From NCBI GenBank assembly GCA_944320785.1, contig CALUIR010000012.1, positions 1-64,000 on the forward strand: a stretch of 64,000 bases of DNA. Direction: 5' to 3'. The stretch's first letter is position 1; the number at the start of each line of letters is the position of its first letter. The DNA is from an uncultured Bacteroidaceae bacterium (GTDB taxonomy: Bacteria > Bacteroidota > Bacteroidia > Bacteroidales > Bacteroidaceae). Positions 53,313-63,065 of the stretch are shown one piece after another. The notes beneath the pieces are model-generated. The model searched no databases and had not been told where the DNA came from. It saw only the letters and a program-made list of their open reading frames with translations. A program made the translations under genes and the position numbers.

Positions 53313-55328
53313 TTAATCATCCCAACCCGGATTCTGGTCCAATTTCGGAGCCTTCCGCATTTCATTGCGGGGAATCGGCAACAAAACCGTCTTCCGGTCC
53401 ACCACACGGTTCCGGTAGTCCGCATGGTTCACCGTCACCCTCTGGAAATAATCATCACCATCCGCTTCCACATTCATTCCTTCAATCGGCTGGCTCTCCA
53501 CGTCTTCATAAATGCCCCAACGACGAATGTCATACCAACGGCGGCCTTCACCCAAGAACTCTATCAGGCGTTCGGTGACAATCTGTTCCTGCATGGCTTC
53601 TTCGCTTGCATAGTCTTGCGGGCGCAATCCCGGCAGTCCGGCACGGAAACGCACTTGGTTGAACGCATCAATCATGTCCTGCAAGTTGCCGGCCCTCGAC
53701 AACACATATTCTTCACCGCTTTCCATCGTCACGGTATGCGAAGTACTTAAATGGTTGACTGCTTCTGCATAAGACAACAATATTTCAGCATAACGGATAA
53801 TCGGGAACACTTTCGACACACGGGTAGCACCGGAACCAGCCCAGTTGTCAGACGGGTGGATATATTTTTTCAACACATATCCTGTCACCGCATAGTTCTT
53901 GTCACGGTCTTCTCCCGTGCCGGAATTCTTTCCTGCATTGCCATTCAGTTCATAACTGATCGTTTTATTGGAGTAGGTCGATTCCGAAGTACTGTTGCCC
54001 GGCCACAAGCAACCGCTGAAACCAATGCAGGCATAGAAACGCATTTCGCGGTTTGCATACATATTATAAGTACGGCGCGGCAAAGTATATCCGGAGAAGA
54101 TGTCCTGTCCTGTCGTTTTCCCTTCTTCTGAATATTCATCGTCCGTAGCCTCATCAATCGTCTTTCCATTACGCAACTTATAAGCGTCGATGACTTTCTG
54201 CGTCACGCACATGCCATTGTATCCGCCCATGAAGACGGGGAAAGACTGGCGTGTAAAGTCCCTGACATCATCCGAGTTCCGCGCCCAGATTAATTCACTG
54301 TTCTGGGTGGGATAAGTCTCCCCGTTAAACATGTCTGTATAAGACTTCAGCGGGTCAATGCCTCCTGCCCCTGCCGGAAACTCTGCCGTAGGCACACCTT
54401 CCGGCAAAGCTGGTGTCACGTACGAACCGTCTGATGAGGCTGGTACTGTGTGCAATGCGTAACGGGTTCCATTATCCATATCCATCACACGGCGCGCAGC
54501 GGCTGCAGCCAACGCCCATTTGCGTTCATCATACGTTTGCGACACATAATAAGCTCCGTCCGTTCCACGTTGCCATGTCCCGAAATAACGGCGAGCCGAT
54601 TCACCACCATTGAACGCATCACTGGCAGCCTGCAAACGCACACGGGCAATGATGGCATAAGCCGCACCTTTGGATGGCCGCCCGAAATTCACAATCGCAA
54701 TATCTGTCGGAATGTATTTGGCTGCCGTTTCCAGTTCTGCACAAACATATTCCACCGTTTCGTCATACGTGGCACGCGGCCTGTCATAATATTCCGTGGA
54801 TTCATTCGTATCCAGTACTTCATCACCCAACAATACTGCCGGCCCATAGTTCATCAAAATGTGGTAATAAGCATATCCGCGCAGGAAATGAATATACCCT
54901 AAGAACTCTTGCTTTTCCAGCGGGGTCATGTCACGGCATTCATCAATGCGCGACAACAACAGGTTGGCTTTTCGTATCACTTTATAGCATTTGCCCCATA
55001 CGCCAAGCCCTCTTGTATCGGCTGCAGAAACCAACCCCAACGTCAATGCCTTGCCATGGAACAAATCCCAGTTCATCAACGTAAATATGTCATCCGCTCC
55101 CGTGATTCCAGGTTCTTCGTCATTGCCGAATATCTTGCTTTCATCGGGCAACTCACCAGCGGCTCCCCATAAATACTGTTCAAAATTCCTTTTATTGGAG
55201 AATACGGAGTCATACTTCAACGTGTCATCGAAATACTTGTCCACATCCAAATAATTACACGATCCCATCAATATCATCAAACAACATGATATCAACAGCA
55301 GACTCTTATTTATAAATTTCATATTCAT
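53313..55328 (-). CDS. susD: RagB/SusD family nutrient-uptake outer membrane protein
   Basis: 671 residues. Lipobox LMILMGSC, then the SusD N-terminal domain (NYLDVDKYFDDTLKYDSVFSNKRNFEQYLWGAAGELPDE) with TPR-like helices (FLRGYAYYHILMNYGPAVLLGD). C-terminal domain: ILLSYAEAVNHL, QVRFRAGLPGL, ERLIEFLGEGRRWYDIRRWG and LPIPRNEMRKAPKLDQNPGWDD. It forms the lid of the SusC porin and binds glycan at the surface. Longer than the ~550 average. Starts 21 nt after SusC. Confidence 0.95.
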   Translation of the reverse strand: MNMKFINKSLLLISCCLMILMGSCNYLDVDKYFDDTLKYDSVFSNKRNFEQYLWGAAGELPDESKIFGNDEEPGITGADDIFTLMNWDLFHGKALTLGLVSAADTRGLGVWGKCYKVIRKANLLLSRIDECRDMTPLEKQEFLGYIHFLRGYAYYHILMNYGPAVLLGDEVLDTNESTEYYDRPRATYDETVEYVCAELETAAKYIPTDIAIVNFGRPSKGAAYAIIARVRLQAASDAFNGGESARRYFGTWQRGTDGAYYVSQTYDERKWALAAAAARRVMDMDNGTRYALHTVPASSDGSYVTPALPEGVPTAEFPAGAGGIDPLKSYTDMFNGETYPTQNSELIWARNSDDVRDFTRQSFPVFMGGYNGMCVTQKVIDAYKLRNGKTIDEATDDEYSEEGKTTGQDIFSGYTLPRRTYNMYANREMRFYACIGFSGCLWPGNSTSESTYSNKTISYELNGNAGKNSGTGEDRDKNYAVTGYVLKKYIHPSDNWAGSGATRVSKVFPIIRYAEILLSYAEAVNHLSTSHTVTMESGEEYVLSRAGNLQDMIDAFNQVRFRAGLPGLRPQDYASEEAMQEQIVTERLIEFLGEGRRWYDIRRWGIYEDVESQPIEGMNVEADGDDYFQRVTVNHADYRNRVVDRKTVLLPIPRNEMRKAPKLDQNPGWDD

Positions 55329-55349
55329 ACCGATTAAAACTATAATTAC

Positions 55350-58300
55350 TTAGAAATTGACATACATCTGGAAGGCAAAACGTTGCGGTATCGGATAAGC
55401 GCCGCCATTGTGGTCAGCTTGCTCTGCGTCCCACAACTTCACCGGACTCCAGATGCACAAGTCAGATGCCACAAATTGCAAATCCAAAGAGCTAACGCCC
55501 AGATATTTCAACACCTTGCCTGCCGGCAAATTATAATTCACACTGATTTCCTGCAACCTCAAATAGCGGGAATTTGCATGCCAGAATGTGGAGAACTGCG
55601 AGTTGTTCTCGTTCTTCCCATAGCTCAAGCGCGGAAACATGGCATCGGGATTCTCCGTTGAGGGGTCGCCGGAATAAGAAGCCGGTGTCCAACGGTTCTT
55701 TTGGTCGGCCACAATCGTCAGCACATTACCGGTCTTGCCGCCATAGAATGGGATATAGCCTTCGCCATTCTTTCCTTTATCCCAATAACCATTGTCATCC
55801 ACATAGTAATAATCCGTATTGCCTGTCCCTTTGAACAACACGCCGACGGTCAAGTTCTTGTAGCGGAACTCACCACCGAAGCCATACATCAGGCGCGGAT
55901 AGTTCGGGTAAGACAAAGGCACTTTATCGTCCTCATTTATCACACCGTCACCATTCACATCCTTGTACTTGATGTCACCCGGCATATAATCACCGAATGT
56001 CTGGCGCGGGCTGGCTGCGATATCCGCCTCATCACGGAACAAGCCCAATGCAATGTATCCACGGAACGCATTATTCACAAAGCCGGAGTAATTCTGGTAG
56101 TCATATTTCTGAATAGCCTGTTCCCAATTTTCTACCTTGTTCGCGGAATAAGTAAAGTTGCCACGAATGGTGAAAGACATGTCCTTGTTGATATTATGCG
56201 TATAAGCAAAATTACCATCGGCGCCATAGCTCTTCATCTTACCCACATTACCAAAAGGCATCTGCTGCAAGCCTACATAATCCGGAATCTGCTGGCGTTC
56301 CTGGTAAATGCCATCGCGCTTATCCATGAACCAGTCCACCGTGAAAGTAAAAGCTTCATCAAACAAACGTCCTTCAATACCGATATCCGTTTTCTTGGCA
56401 ACCTCCCAACGCAAGTTGTCGGCACCGATTGTTTCTTCTGTGATATAGCCATCTGTGCTTCCCCATCCGCCACCGGCACCTGTTCTCAGCAAAGTCAGGT
56501 AAGGGAATCGGCGGTCTGTCAAACGGTCGTTACCTACTGTACCAAAAGAACCACGGATTTTCAGGAAGTTCAGCCAAGGCATTTTCTCACGCACCCAGTC
56601 ATATCCCGTAGGCACCCAACCAACTGCCACTGCGGGGAAGAAACCGAAGCGGTCGCCTTTCGCAAAGTTGGCAGAGCCCGTGTAACCGAAGTTCAAATCC
56701 ATGAAGTAAGTGTCGCGGAATCCATAAGTGACGCGCCCGGAAAGACCTTGGTAACGGATAGGAATCGCATACATGCTGCGCAAGCTCTCGTCCTTGTCAT
56801 CAATGTCCTTGTTCATCGTCTGCTCATCAGACATGTAGTAATACAGCAATCCGGTCAAATGGTGGTCATCACCAAAGAGACGGTCGTAGTTGATCATCGT
56901 TTCAAAATGCAGCTTATAGTATTGGGAATCCTCGTGCGTATATTTCACAGGCTCGCTGTTCACGCTCTTGTAAAGCCCCAACTCGCCCGTGTATCGACGG
57001 GTCGTAGCATAATACATTTCAGGACGAACGTAGCGTTTCTCACGCAAGTCTGTCTCATTGGTATAAGCAATCTGCGCCCTTGCCGACAAGCCTTTCGTAA
57101 TCATGTTCAGGTCTTGCTTCAACTCCAAAGTTGACATGCCCCGGAAGTGGCGGATGTTGCTCATGCCCGTATAGTTCAACATCACATACGGCGAATAAGC
57201 ATTGTCCGCGCCGTATGCCGGCAATTCCCCGGTTGAATATTGCTTCGGGATGGTCAGCGGCGTCAGGTTGCGTTGCGTTGCCCACAAAGCATCCGTATCC
57301 GCATTACCGGGTTCTGACTTGTCAGAGATGAATCCATCCACACCCACATAAAGAGATGTGGTCTTTGTCAAGTCGATATCCAAGTTCATACGGTAATTGT
57401 AAGTGCGGTAACCCACTTTCTGCGCATACTTCGAATTGTCATCCTGCTTGTAAGCCGATGATTCGTTCGACATGCCCAAGCTCAGATAATAGCGTGCGAT
57501 GCTTCCGCCCCCTTTTGCATTCACGTAATACGTCTGCTGCAAAGAATTACGGTTCAATACTTCATTCTGCCAGTTTACATTCGGGTACAAATCCGGATCC
57601 AATTGATATTTGATCAAGTCCAGTTCCATGTCCGAATACAAAGGCGAATTGCCGCGAACCGCCAATGCTTCATTCGCCAACTTCGCATATTCGTAAGCAT
57701 CCAGATATTCCGGCATATTCACCATGTGCGAAACTGTCAGATTCACACGTCCTGTAATCTGTAATTTGTCAGCCGTTCCCCTCTTGGTAGTCACCAAAAC
57801 CACGCCGTTGGCGCCACGCACGCCATAAACCGCCGTAGCAGAAGCGTCCTTCAACACGGAGAAACTTTCAATATCCGAAGGGTCTATCTCGCTCAAATCC
57901 CCTTCCAAACCATCGATCAACACCAACGCGCTGCTGTTGGCGCCGAAAGTGCCGATACCACGTATCCAGAATTCAGAGATATTCTTTCCCGGCTCACCGC
58001 TTCGTTGCAAAGAAATCACACCCGGTATGCGGCCGCCCAGCATGTTGTTGATATTTGTTGCAGGGGTCTGTATCTCGGCAATGTCCACATTGGTAATGGC
58101 ACCCACAACGCTCACTTTCCGTTGCTTTCCCATGCCGACCACCACAGTTTCTTCCAACACTTGCGTATCCTGCTCCAACTGGATTTTCACATTGCTGGAA
58201 GAACGTTCCACCAAATATTCATACGTTTTATATCCCAAGAATGACACGACCAGCACATCATTCTTCGATGCCTCGATCGTGAACTTTCCATCTGCATCTG

Positions 58301-58466
58301 TAATGGTCCCGACACCGGGAGAATTCTTGATATACACATTCGCACCCGGCACAGGGGCATCCATATCATCAAACACCTGCCCTGATATCGTAAACGAAGC
58401 GCCGCCTTGGGCCAAAGCCCCCAACCAGCAGCACAGAGAAAACAATAATAATAATGTCTTTTTCAT
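55350..58466 (-). CDS. susC: SusC/RagA family TonB-linked outer membrane receptor
   Basis: 1038 residues. Signal peptide (1-20), carboxypeptidase-like domain (SGQVFDDMDAPVPGANVYIKNSPGVGTITDADGKFTI), TonB box region (LEETVVVGMGKQRK) and plug (SALVLIDGLEGDLSEIDPSDIESFSVLKDASATAVYGVRGANGVVLVTTKRG, about 180-235). The 22-strand barrel ends FAFQMYVNF. It imports oligosaccharides together with SusD. It has no STN domain, so it does not signal through an anti-sigma factor, in line with the absence of such genes here. Confidence 0.96.
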   Translation of the reverse strand: MKKTLLLLFSLCCWLGALAQGGASFTISGQVFDDMDAPVPGANVYIKNSPGVGTITDADGKFTIEASKNDVLVVSFLGYKTYEYLVERSSSNVKIQLEQDTQVLEETVVVGMGKQRKVSVVGAITNVDIAEIQTPATNINNMLGGRIPGVISLQRSGEPGKNISEFWIRGIGTFGANSSALVLIDGLEGDLSEIDPSDIESFSVLKDASATAVYGVRGANGVVLVTTKRGTADKLQITGRVNLTVSHMVNMPEYLDAYEYAKLANEALAVRGNSPLYSDMELDLIKYQLDPDLYPNVNWQNEVLNRNSLQQTYYVNAKGGGSIARYYLSLGMSNESSAYKQDDNSKYAQKVGYRTYNYRMNLDIDLTKTTSLYVGVDGFISDKSEPGNADTDALWATQRNLTPLTIPKQYSTGELPAYGADNAYSPYVMLNYTGMSNIRHFRGMSTLELKQDLNMITKGLSARAQIAYTNETDLREKRYVRPEMYYATTRRYTGELGLYKSVNSEPVKYTHEDSQYYKLHFETMINYDRLFGDDHHLTGLLYYYMSDEQTMNKDIDDKDESLRSMYAIPIRYQGLSGRVTYGFRDTYFMDLNFGYTGSANFAKGDRFGFFPAVAVGWVPTGYDWVREKMPWLNFLKIRGSFGTVGNDRLTDRRFPYLTLLRTGAGGGWGSTDGYITEETIGADNLRWEVAKKTDIGIEGRLFDEAFTFTVDWFMDKRDGIYQERQQIPDYVGLQQMPFGNVGKMKSYGADGNFAYTHNINKDMSFTIRGNFTYSANKVENWEQAIQKYDYQNYSGFVNNAFRGYIALGLFRDEADIAASPRQTFGDYMPGDIKYKDVNGDGVINEDDKVPLSYPNYPRLMYGFGGEFRYKNLTVGVLFKGTGNTDYYYVDDNGYWDKGKNGEGYIPFYGGKTGNVLTIVADQKNRWTPASYSGDPSTENPDAMFPRLSYGKNENNSQFSTFWHANSRYLRLQEISVNYNLPAGKVLKYLGVSSLDLQFVASDLCIWSPVKLWDAEQADHNGGAYPIPQRFAFQMYVNF

Positions 58467-58487
58467 ACTATTTTATTTCGGTTAAAA

Positions 58488-59804
58488 TTATTCGATTGCT
58501 AACCGGCGGATGGTCTGGTTCCCATCATCGCCTACATAAATGATGCCATCCTCATCCACAGCAACGCCATACGGTTGGTTCAACAATGCCGTTTCCGGGT
58601 CGCCATCCACATAGCCGGACACGCCTGCCTGCCCAATCACTGTTTCCACACGTCCTTCGCGTGTCACCTTGCGAATCACATGGTTGTTCGTGTCCGCAAT
58701 GTACAACTCATTGTCCGGGCTCAAAATCATCTGATGAGGCTGGTCAAACAAAGCGTACTCCACCGGGCCGTCCGCATAACCGGCCACATTGGTCATGCCG
58801 GCATACAAGCGGTGTTCACCCGTCTGCAAGTTATAGGTGTAAATGCAATTTGCATTGGTATAAGCCAAATACAAGATATGCTCCTGTCCTTCAAACGGAC
58901 TGAACAAGATATAAGAGTCAGAAGTAGGCATCAACGGATCCGGCGTTGCCAACTGCGTTAAACCTGTTTCCGGATCAAATTTCAGCAACGCACCGTTCTT
59001 TGCACGGGTGTACATGTAACCATCATATTTGCAAATTGCAAAAGAGTGCTTATAGTCAATGGAGAAATCTTCGCTCAGCGGGTCTTTGCGCAAAGACATC
59101 TTGCGGGGCGCCCACTGGTTCTTTGAAGAAAGCTCCCAGTAATCCAGCGAGTTGTCCAAAGGAATGTAGCAAGTCGTTCCGTCTTCCGACATGCAAGGCT
59201 GGTTGGCCGGCACGCCGGTGTTCGGAATCAGAATCTGGCTCTTGTCTTCTTCCTCATTAATCAAAAGCACCTTGTTGTCGTTGTAATAGTCGCCACCCTC
59301 CAACGCACGCAGGCAAACGAACAAGTTGTGGTCCTTGTCCAAAGCCAGATAACGCCCGTGCCAGAATTGCGTTTCCGCCAACGTCCCGGTCACAATCTCC
59401 TGCGCCCCCGGCACACCGCACATGGTGGTCAGCGTGGTTTGGATATGGTACTCGAAATGTTCGTCAAACGTTGCCTTGTTGTCACCCACTTGGACAGAAA
59501 CCGTGCAATCCTCTCCTGGCTTGCGCGGAACAATCACATACACTTTGTCACCCGTAGAATTAATCACGGCAGCCGGTGTTTCATTGAAATACACCTGAAG
59601 CTGCTTCGGGTCCGTTCCAAAATTCTCACCCGAAATAATCATCTTGGTGGCAATGCCTCCTTCCTTCGGATAAAAATCGGTCAAAACAATCGGTTTGTTA
59701 GGGTCATGCACTTTCTTTGTCCCTGCGTCGTCCTCGCATGCAGAAAAAGCCATACCGAGGCAGACCAACAAAGAAGCCCCCACTTTAAAAATAACATTTT
59801 TCAT
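58488..59804 (-). CDS. IPT/TIG and NHL-repeat lipoprotein
   Basis: 438 residues from MKNVIFKVGASLLVCLGMAFSAC (lipobox); an ATG 9 nt upstream is possible. An IPT/TIG domain (about 30-115; PIVLTDFYPKEGGIATKMIISGENFGTDPKQLQVYFNETPAAVI) is followed by a beta-propeller of NHL repeats (PHQMILSPDNELYIADTNNHVIRKVTREGRVETVIGQAGVSGYVDGDPETALLNQPYGVAVDEDGIIYVGDDGNQTIRRL). Such lipoproteins occur next to SusCD in several PULs and are probably surface glycan-binding proteins. It lies between SusC and the first enzyme. Confidence 0.88.
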   Translation of the reverse strand: MKNVIFKVGASLLVCLGMAFSACEDDAGTKKVHDPNKPIVLTDFYPKEGGIATKMIISGENFGTDPKQLQVYFNETPAAVINSTGDKVYVIVPRKPGEDCTVSVQVGDNKATFDEHFEYHIQTTLTTMCGVPGAQEIVTGTLAETQFWHGRYLALDKDHNLFVCLRALEGGDYYNDNKVLLINEEEDKSQILIPNTGVPANQPCMSEDGTTCYIPLDNSLDYWELSSKNQWAPRKMSLRKDPLSEDFSIDYKHSFAICKYDGYMYTRAKNGALLKFDPETGLTQLATPDPLMPTSDSYILFSPFEGQEHILYLAYTNANCIYTYNLQTGEHRLYAGMTNVAGYADGPVEYALFDQPHQMILSPDNELYIADTNNHVIRKVTREGRVETVIGQAGVSGYVDGDPETALLNQPYGVAVDEDGIIYVGDDGNQTIRRLAIE

Positions 59805-59816
59805 AGTAAACATACA

Positions 59817-61946
59817 TTATTTATTAGCTTTATATAAATGATAAATCTCTGCCTGTTGGTTCAACAAATGATATTGCAGTTTCCCGGACTGGATGTCCAC
59901 GGCACTGCCCGTCCAGCATTCTATGCCCCCGGATATATTCTCCGGGTCAAAGCCCAATTCTTTCAAATCCAATTCGCCGGTCTTTTCGCCCGTGTCATAA
60001 TTGAAATATGCAATGTAATAAGCATCCTCGGTTTCCAGGGTGAACAAATCAACGGCACGGTTCGAGCCAAACACTTTATGCCCGTAGGCCGGACGAAATG
60101 ATTGGCCTAAACTAACCACCGCATTCACCCGCTCATTCACCGCAAACTTCTTCACCTTCTCTTGCGACTCAACCGTCCCCACATAATTGCCTTTCGTACT
60201 CAGATTGTCGCCCAACATGAAATAGCCGGTCACGGCTCCTGTCGTAATGCGGGATATATTCTCACCTTCACTGCGGTCTCCCATCACCAAATGATCCGGG
60301 TCATTGTATGCATACACGCGGTTCAGCCACCATCCGAAAGAAAGGCTGTTCATCATGTAATTGGTGTGCCACATTTCTCCCCATGCGTCACAACTGATGC
60401 GGCGTGCATTGGCATACTGGTAGGGGAACAAAGGCGCAATGGATTCCACGATGAAAATCTCATCCCCGCAGCGTTCCCGCAAATGCTTCATGCCATAATT
60501 GAAAGCCTGCGCCCCGGTCGTGATGTCTTTGTTATACCAAGAATCGGCTTCCACCATGCCGGCTGTCAGGAAGTCCAGTTTGATGTACTTGAATCCGCAA
60601 GACTTGAATTTGTCAATAATGAAATTGATGCGCGAAAGCGTGGCCGGCGCCGTCGGGTCCATGCAGCCTGCGCCATACAATGTCTTCGTCACGCCTTTCA
60701 CCTTCAAGTGGGATTGGCTGTATTTGTATCCGTTGTTTCCCTCGATGTCGCGGTCATTGTTCGGGAACCAGTCGTTGAACGGTGTCCAATACACGCCCGG
60801 AATCTGCCCGTTCTCCACACAATGGTCAGCAAACTTCTTCAACTGTTCCCAAGTCAAGTTATCCCAATAAGAATCCAGCCCCACAAATACAATATTATTC
60901 GGGCCACCGAACCCGCCTTTTCCTTGCAGATTCTCTTTCACAAAGTCGGAAGCAGAGATGACCCCTTCATAATTCACATGGGTGGACATGCCGCCCCAAC
61001 TGTTCCAGCCGTAAGGCGTTCCTTTTGTCCATTCGCGCTTCGGCACGACAGCGGCGTTTGCGTCGCCGAATTGTTCCAATCCAATCCGCCAATCGTCAAA
61101 GAAGCCCACAAACATCTTGGCCGACTTCACTTCCTCGCCCTTCAACGCCCCGTGAGGCATGAGGTATTTGCTGCCGTTCACTTCCGTTTCGTCCCGGGTC
61201 GTGGAATGCGTTGCCCCGCTGTACAGTTCCAGCCTCGCCAAGGCATTCGCGTTCATGCCTTTGGTACCCACCATGCGGATAGCCGATTTCCAGTTGTCAT
61301 GCTCCACGGAGCCTAACACCAATCCCTTTTGTGTTTCGCCGGTGAAAATGGCGGTCACTTCAAAAGAAATCGTGTCGCGCCCCTGCGTGGTCCCTGCGCT
61401 GTTCACGTCATATTCCGATTGGGAAAGCGGATAAGAACCGTAAGTAATGAAACCGTCATTGTCAAATGGCACGGTCAAAAGGCGGTTGCTCGCGCTTTTC
61501 TCCAAAAAAGCATTCTCGGCATCCGTGGAAAGCGGCGCGATATAATTGCTGGAAAGTTCTTCTCCATTTCCTTTCAACAGCACTTCCGTCAAGAAATAAT
61601 CCGCAGAAGAATGAAAATAAAACACCTGATCCACCTCCGGCGCATCCTTCATATAATAATGTATCACATATTTCTTAGTGAATCCCGTGCCGTCATCGTC
61701 CACATCTTCTTCTGTGATGTCACAGTCCGAATAGTCCAAGGTGGCATAATTCACCCCGGCATTATTGAACTTCACATACACATCGTTCAGAATGACCACG
61801 CCATTCTTCAGAAGGTCCATCTTTTTCGTGCTTTCGTCAAACTGCACGCTCCAATTGCCAGCGGAAATATCCTGCACTTGAGCAAAAGCCGCGTTGCCCA
61901 AGAAAGACAAAACCGAAAAGAGAAAAAGGGATAAACGTTTTTTCAT
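59817..61946 (-). CDS. Clan GH-D glycoside hydrolase (alpha-galactosidase-like, GH27/GH36-related)
   Basis: 709 residues from MKKRLSLFLF (signal peptide; an ATG at 61952 is possible). An N-terminal beta-sandwich (to about 285) is followed by a TIM barrel with GWNSWGGMST, FVGLDSYWDN, YWTPFNDWF, the likely nucleophile Asp in YIKLDFLTAG and the likely acid/base in RRISCDAWGEMWHTN. A C-terminal beta domain ends the protein. KLDF replaces the KWD of classical GH36, and RxSxD resembles GH27, so family and substrate are uncertain. First gene of the PUL. Confidence 0.82.
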   Translation of the reverse strand: MKKRLSLFLFSVLSFLGNAAFAQVQDISAGNWSVQFDESTKKMDLLKNGVVILNDVYVKFNNAGVNYATLDYSDCDITEEDVDDDGTGFTKKYVIHYYMKDAPEVDQVFYFHSSADYFLTEVLLKGNGEELSSNYIAPLSTDAENAFLEKSASNRLLTVPFDNDGFITYGSYPLSQSEYDVNSAGTTQGRDTISFEVTAIFTGETQKGLVLGSVEHDNWKSAIRMVGTKGMNANALARLELYSGATHSTTRDETEVNGSKYLMPHGALKGEEVKSAKMFVGFFDDWRIGLEQFGDANAAVVPKREWTKGTPYGWNSWGGMSTHVNYEGVISASDFVKENLQGKGGFGGPNNIVFVGLDSYWDNLTWEQLKKFADHCVENGQIPGVYWTPFNDWFPNNDRDIEGNNGYKYSQSHLKVKGVTKTLYGAGCMDPTAPATLSRINFIIDKFKSCGFKYIKLDFLTAGMVEADSWYNKDITTGAQAFNYGMKHLRERCGDEIFIVESIAPLFPYQYANARRISCDAWGEMWHTNYMMNSLSFGWWLNRVYAYNDPDHLVMGDRSEGENISRITTGAVTGYFMLGDNLSTKGNYVGTVESQEKVKKFAVNERVNAVVSLGQSFRPAYGHKVFGSNRAVDLFTLETEDAYYIAYFNYDTGEKTGELDLKELGFDPENISGGIECWTGSAVDIQSGKLQYHLLNQQAEIYHLYKANK

Positions 61947-61982
61947 ATCCATGTCCTTAATGTTAACAAGATTTCAACGCTC

Positions 61983-61990
61983 CAAAAATA
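61983..61990 (-). promoter_or_regulatory. -7 element (TATTTTTG) of the PUL
   Basis: Minus-strand TATTTTTG 36 nt upstream of the first PUL gene. The -33 position lacks TTTG, as expected for a promoter needing an activator. The 367-nt gap also has an 11-bp inverted repeat (62025-62035/62085-62095, CCAAAAAATAG/CTATTTTTTGG) about 35 nt further upstream, and a terminator of the next gene. Nothing else was seen. Confidence 0.5.
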
Positions 61991-62248
61991 TACCATAAAT
62001 TCTACAATTTATATCAATTTCCGCCCAAAAAATAGAACGTTCGTGCCAATTGCATCGCGCCAAAGAGAGCCTGCGACATCCGTGCTATTTTTTGGAACGA
62101 GCGTGTTACAAACAACAGGGGGTTCCAAGAATCTTTTGAGGAATCCAGAGGGCACGCCCTTCCATTCCAGGCATTCCAATCATCATCTGCCAGCACCTTG
62201 CCAGCCGCCGACGAGCCACTGCGCCCATCACTGCTTGACGATAAAAAT

Positions 62249-62289
62249 GATGCATCCTGTGTCATGAAATGTATGGCACAGGATGCATC
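62249..62289 (-). terminator. Intrinsic terminator of the right-edge lipoprotein operon
   Basis: GATGCATCCTGTG (62249-62261) pairs with CACAGGATGCATC (62277-62289), a perfect 13-bp stem. On the minus strand it is followed by ATTTTTAT. It lies 30 nt after the lipoprotein stop. Confidence 0.85.
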
Positions 62290-62319
62290 ACCAGAATAAA
62301 AACAGAAAAACCGGGTCAC

Positions 62320-62841
62320 TTATTGCTTGGAGCATGCCCCGTCGGGAAGCCGCACGTTGCCTTTCGTGTCCAGCATAGGATAAGGCGAAGCCGCGATGGC
62401 CGACAGGATTTTGCTGTCCCAATGAAAATCCTTCATGGCTTTGTCTGTCCATTGCTTCAAATCTTCATCAAAGGCTTTCTTCACCTCGTCTGAATAATTG
62501 TCTTGGAACACGGCGGCATTCCGCTGCATCAATGCTTTGAGCGCTTCAATGTGCGCTGCTTCTTCCTTGCTCCACGGCAATGCCAGCACTTCATCCACCT
62601 TTTCCATCCAGAAATCCAACCGTTTTTCCGGCGTGAAGGCATCATAAATGTCCATTTGCTTGCTGCGGTCGCCGATAGCCAGCCATTCGCTGCGGCTCAT
62701 GCTGTTAAGGGCTTCTATGCTGTCTTTCGCCGATGGGCTTTCAGCCGGGCTTTTGGCAGCAGCATCCTTTTTCCCTGCATTGGAACATGCAGATGCAAAC
62801 ACGATAAAAACAGACAGGCACAAAAAATAAAGGTACTTCAT
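62320..62841 (-). CDS. Lipoprotein of unknown function
   Basis: 173 residues. Lipoprotein signal (MKYLYFLCLSVFIVFASAC) followed by a low-complexity Ala/Lys/Ser linker (GKKDAAAKSPAESPSAKDS) and a helical domain with EWLAIGDRSKQMDIYDAFTPEKRLDFWMEKVDEVLALPWSKEEAAHIEALKALM. It ends in DGACSKQ. The pattern resembles small exported proteins that sit with thioredoxin-like genes in Bacteroides, such as those near the TlpA-like gene at this edge. Function unknown. Confidence 0.75.
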   Translation of the reverse strand: MKYLYFLCLSVFIVFASACSNAGKKDAAAKSPAESPSAKDSIEALNSMSRSEWLAIGDRSKQMDIYDAFTPEKRLDFWMEKVDEVLALPWSKEEAAHIEALKALMQRNAAVFQDNYSDEVKKAFDEDLKQWTDKAMKDFHWDSKILSAIAASPYPMLDTKGNVRLPDGACSKQ

Positions 62842-62892
62842 AGTTTTATAAGTTTAAATAATGAAACATTCAAAAAAAATCGATTGCGGGAA

Positions 62893-63042
62893 TCACCTTC
62901 TATAAGCATAATAATCATTCATGCTATAACCCAGCAGGACGGCCAGTCCCACAATCACCACAGACCACAATTTGTCTGTGGTGACAACAATGCCAAACGC
63001 CAAATAGAATATCAAAACCACCCCGACAATAGCTGCATACAT
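62893..63042 (-). CDS. 49-residue predicted membrane protein
   Basis: Read by hand on the minus strand: ATG at 63042, TGA at 62893-62895. MYAAIVGVVLIFYLAFGIVV gives one helix and WSVVIVGLAVLLGYSM a second, joined by TTDKL, with a tail NDYYAYRR. Two membrane helices, no soluble domain. It lies between the lipoprotein and the DUF4870 gene on the same strand, with gaps of 51 and 64 nt, so it is probably part of the operon. Function unknown. Short length makes the call moderate. Confidence 0.6.
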   Translation of the reverse strand: MYAAIVGVVLIFYLAFGIVVTTDKLWSVVIVGLAVLLGYSMNDYYAYRR

Positions 63043-63065
63043 ATTACATTAAAGCATCATGAAAT

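Noticed and set aside
62014-62319. 101-residue minus-strand frame before the PUL
   Set aside because: It runs through a perfect terminator stem and has Ser/Gly-rich composition with no domain; treated as non-coding.
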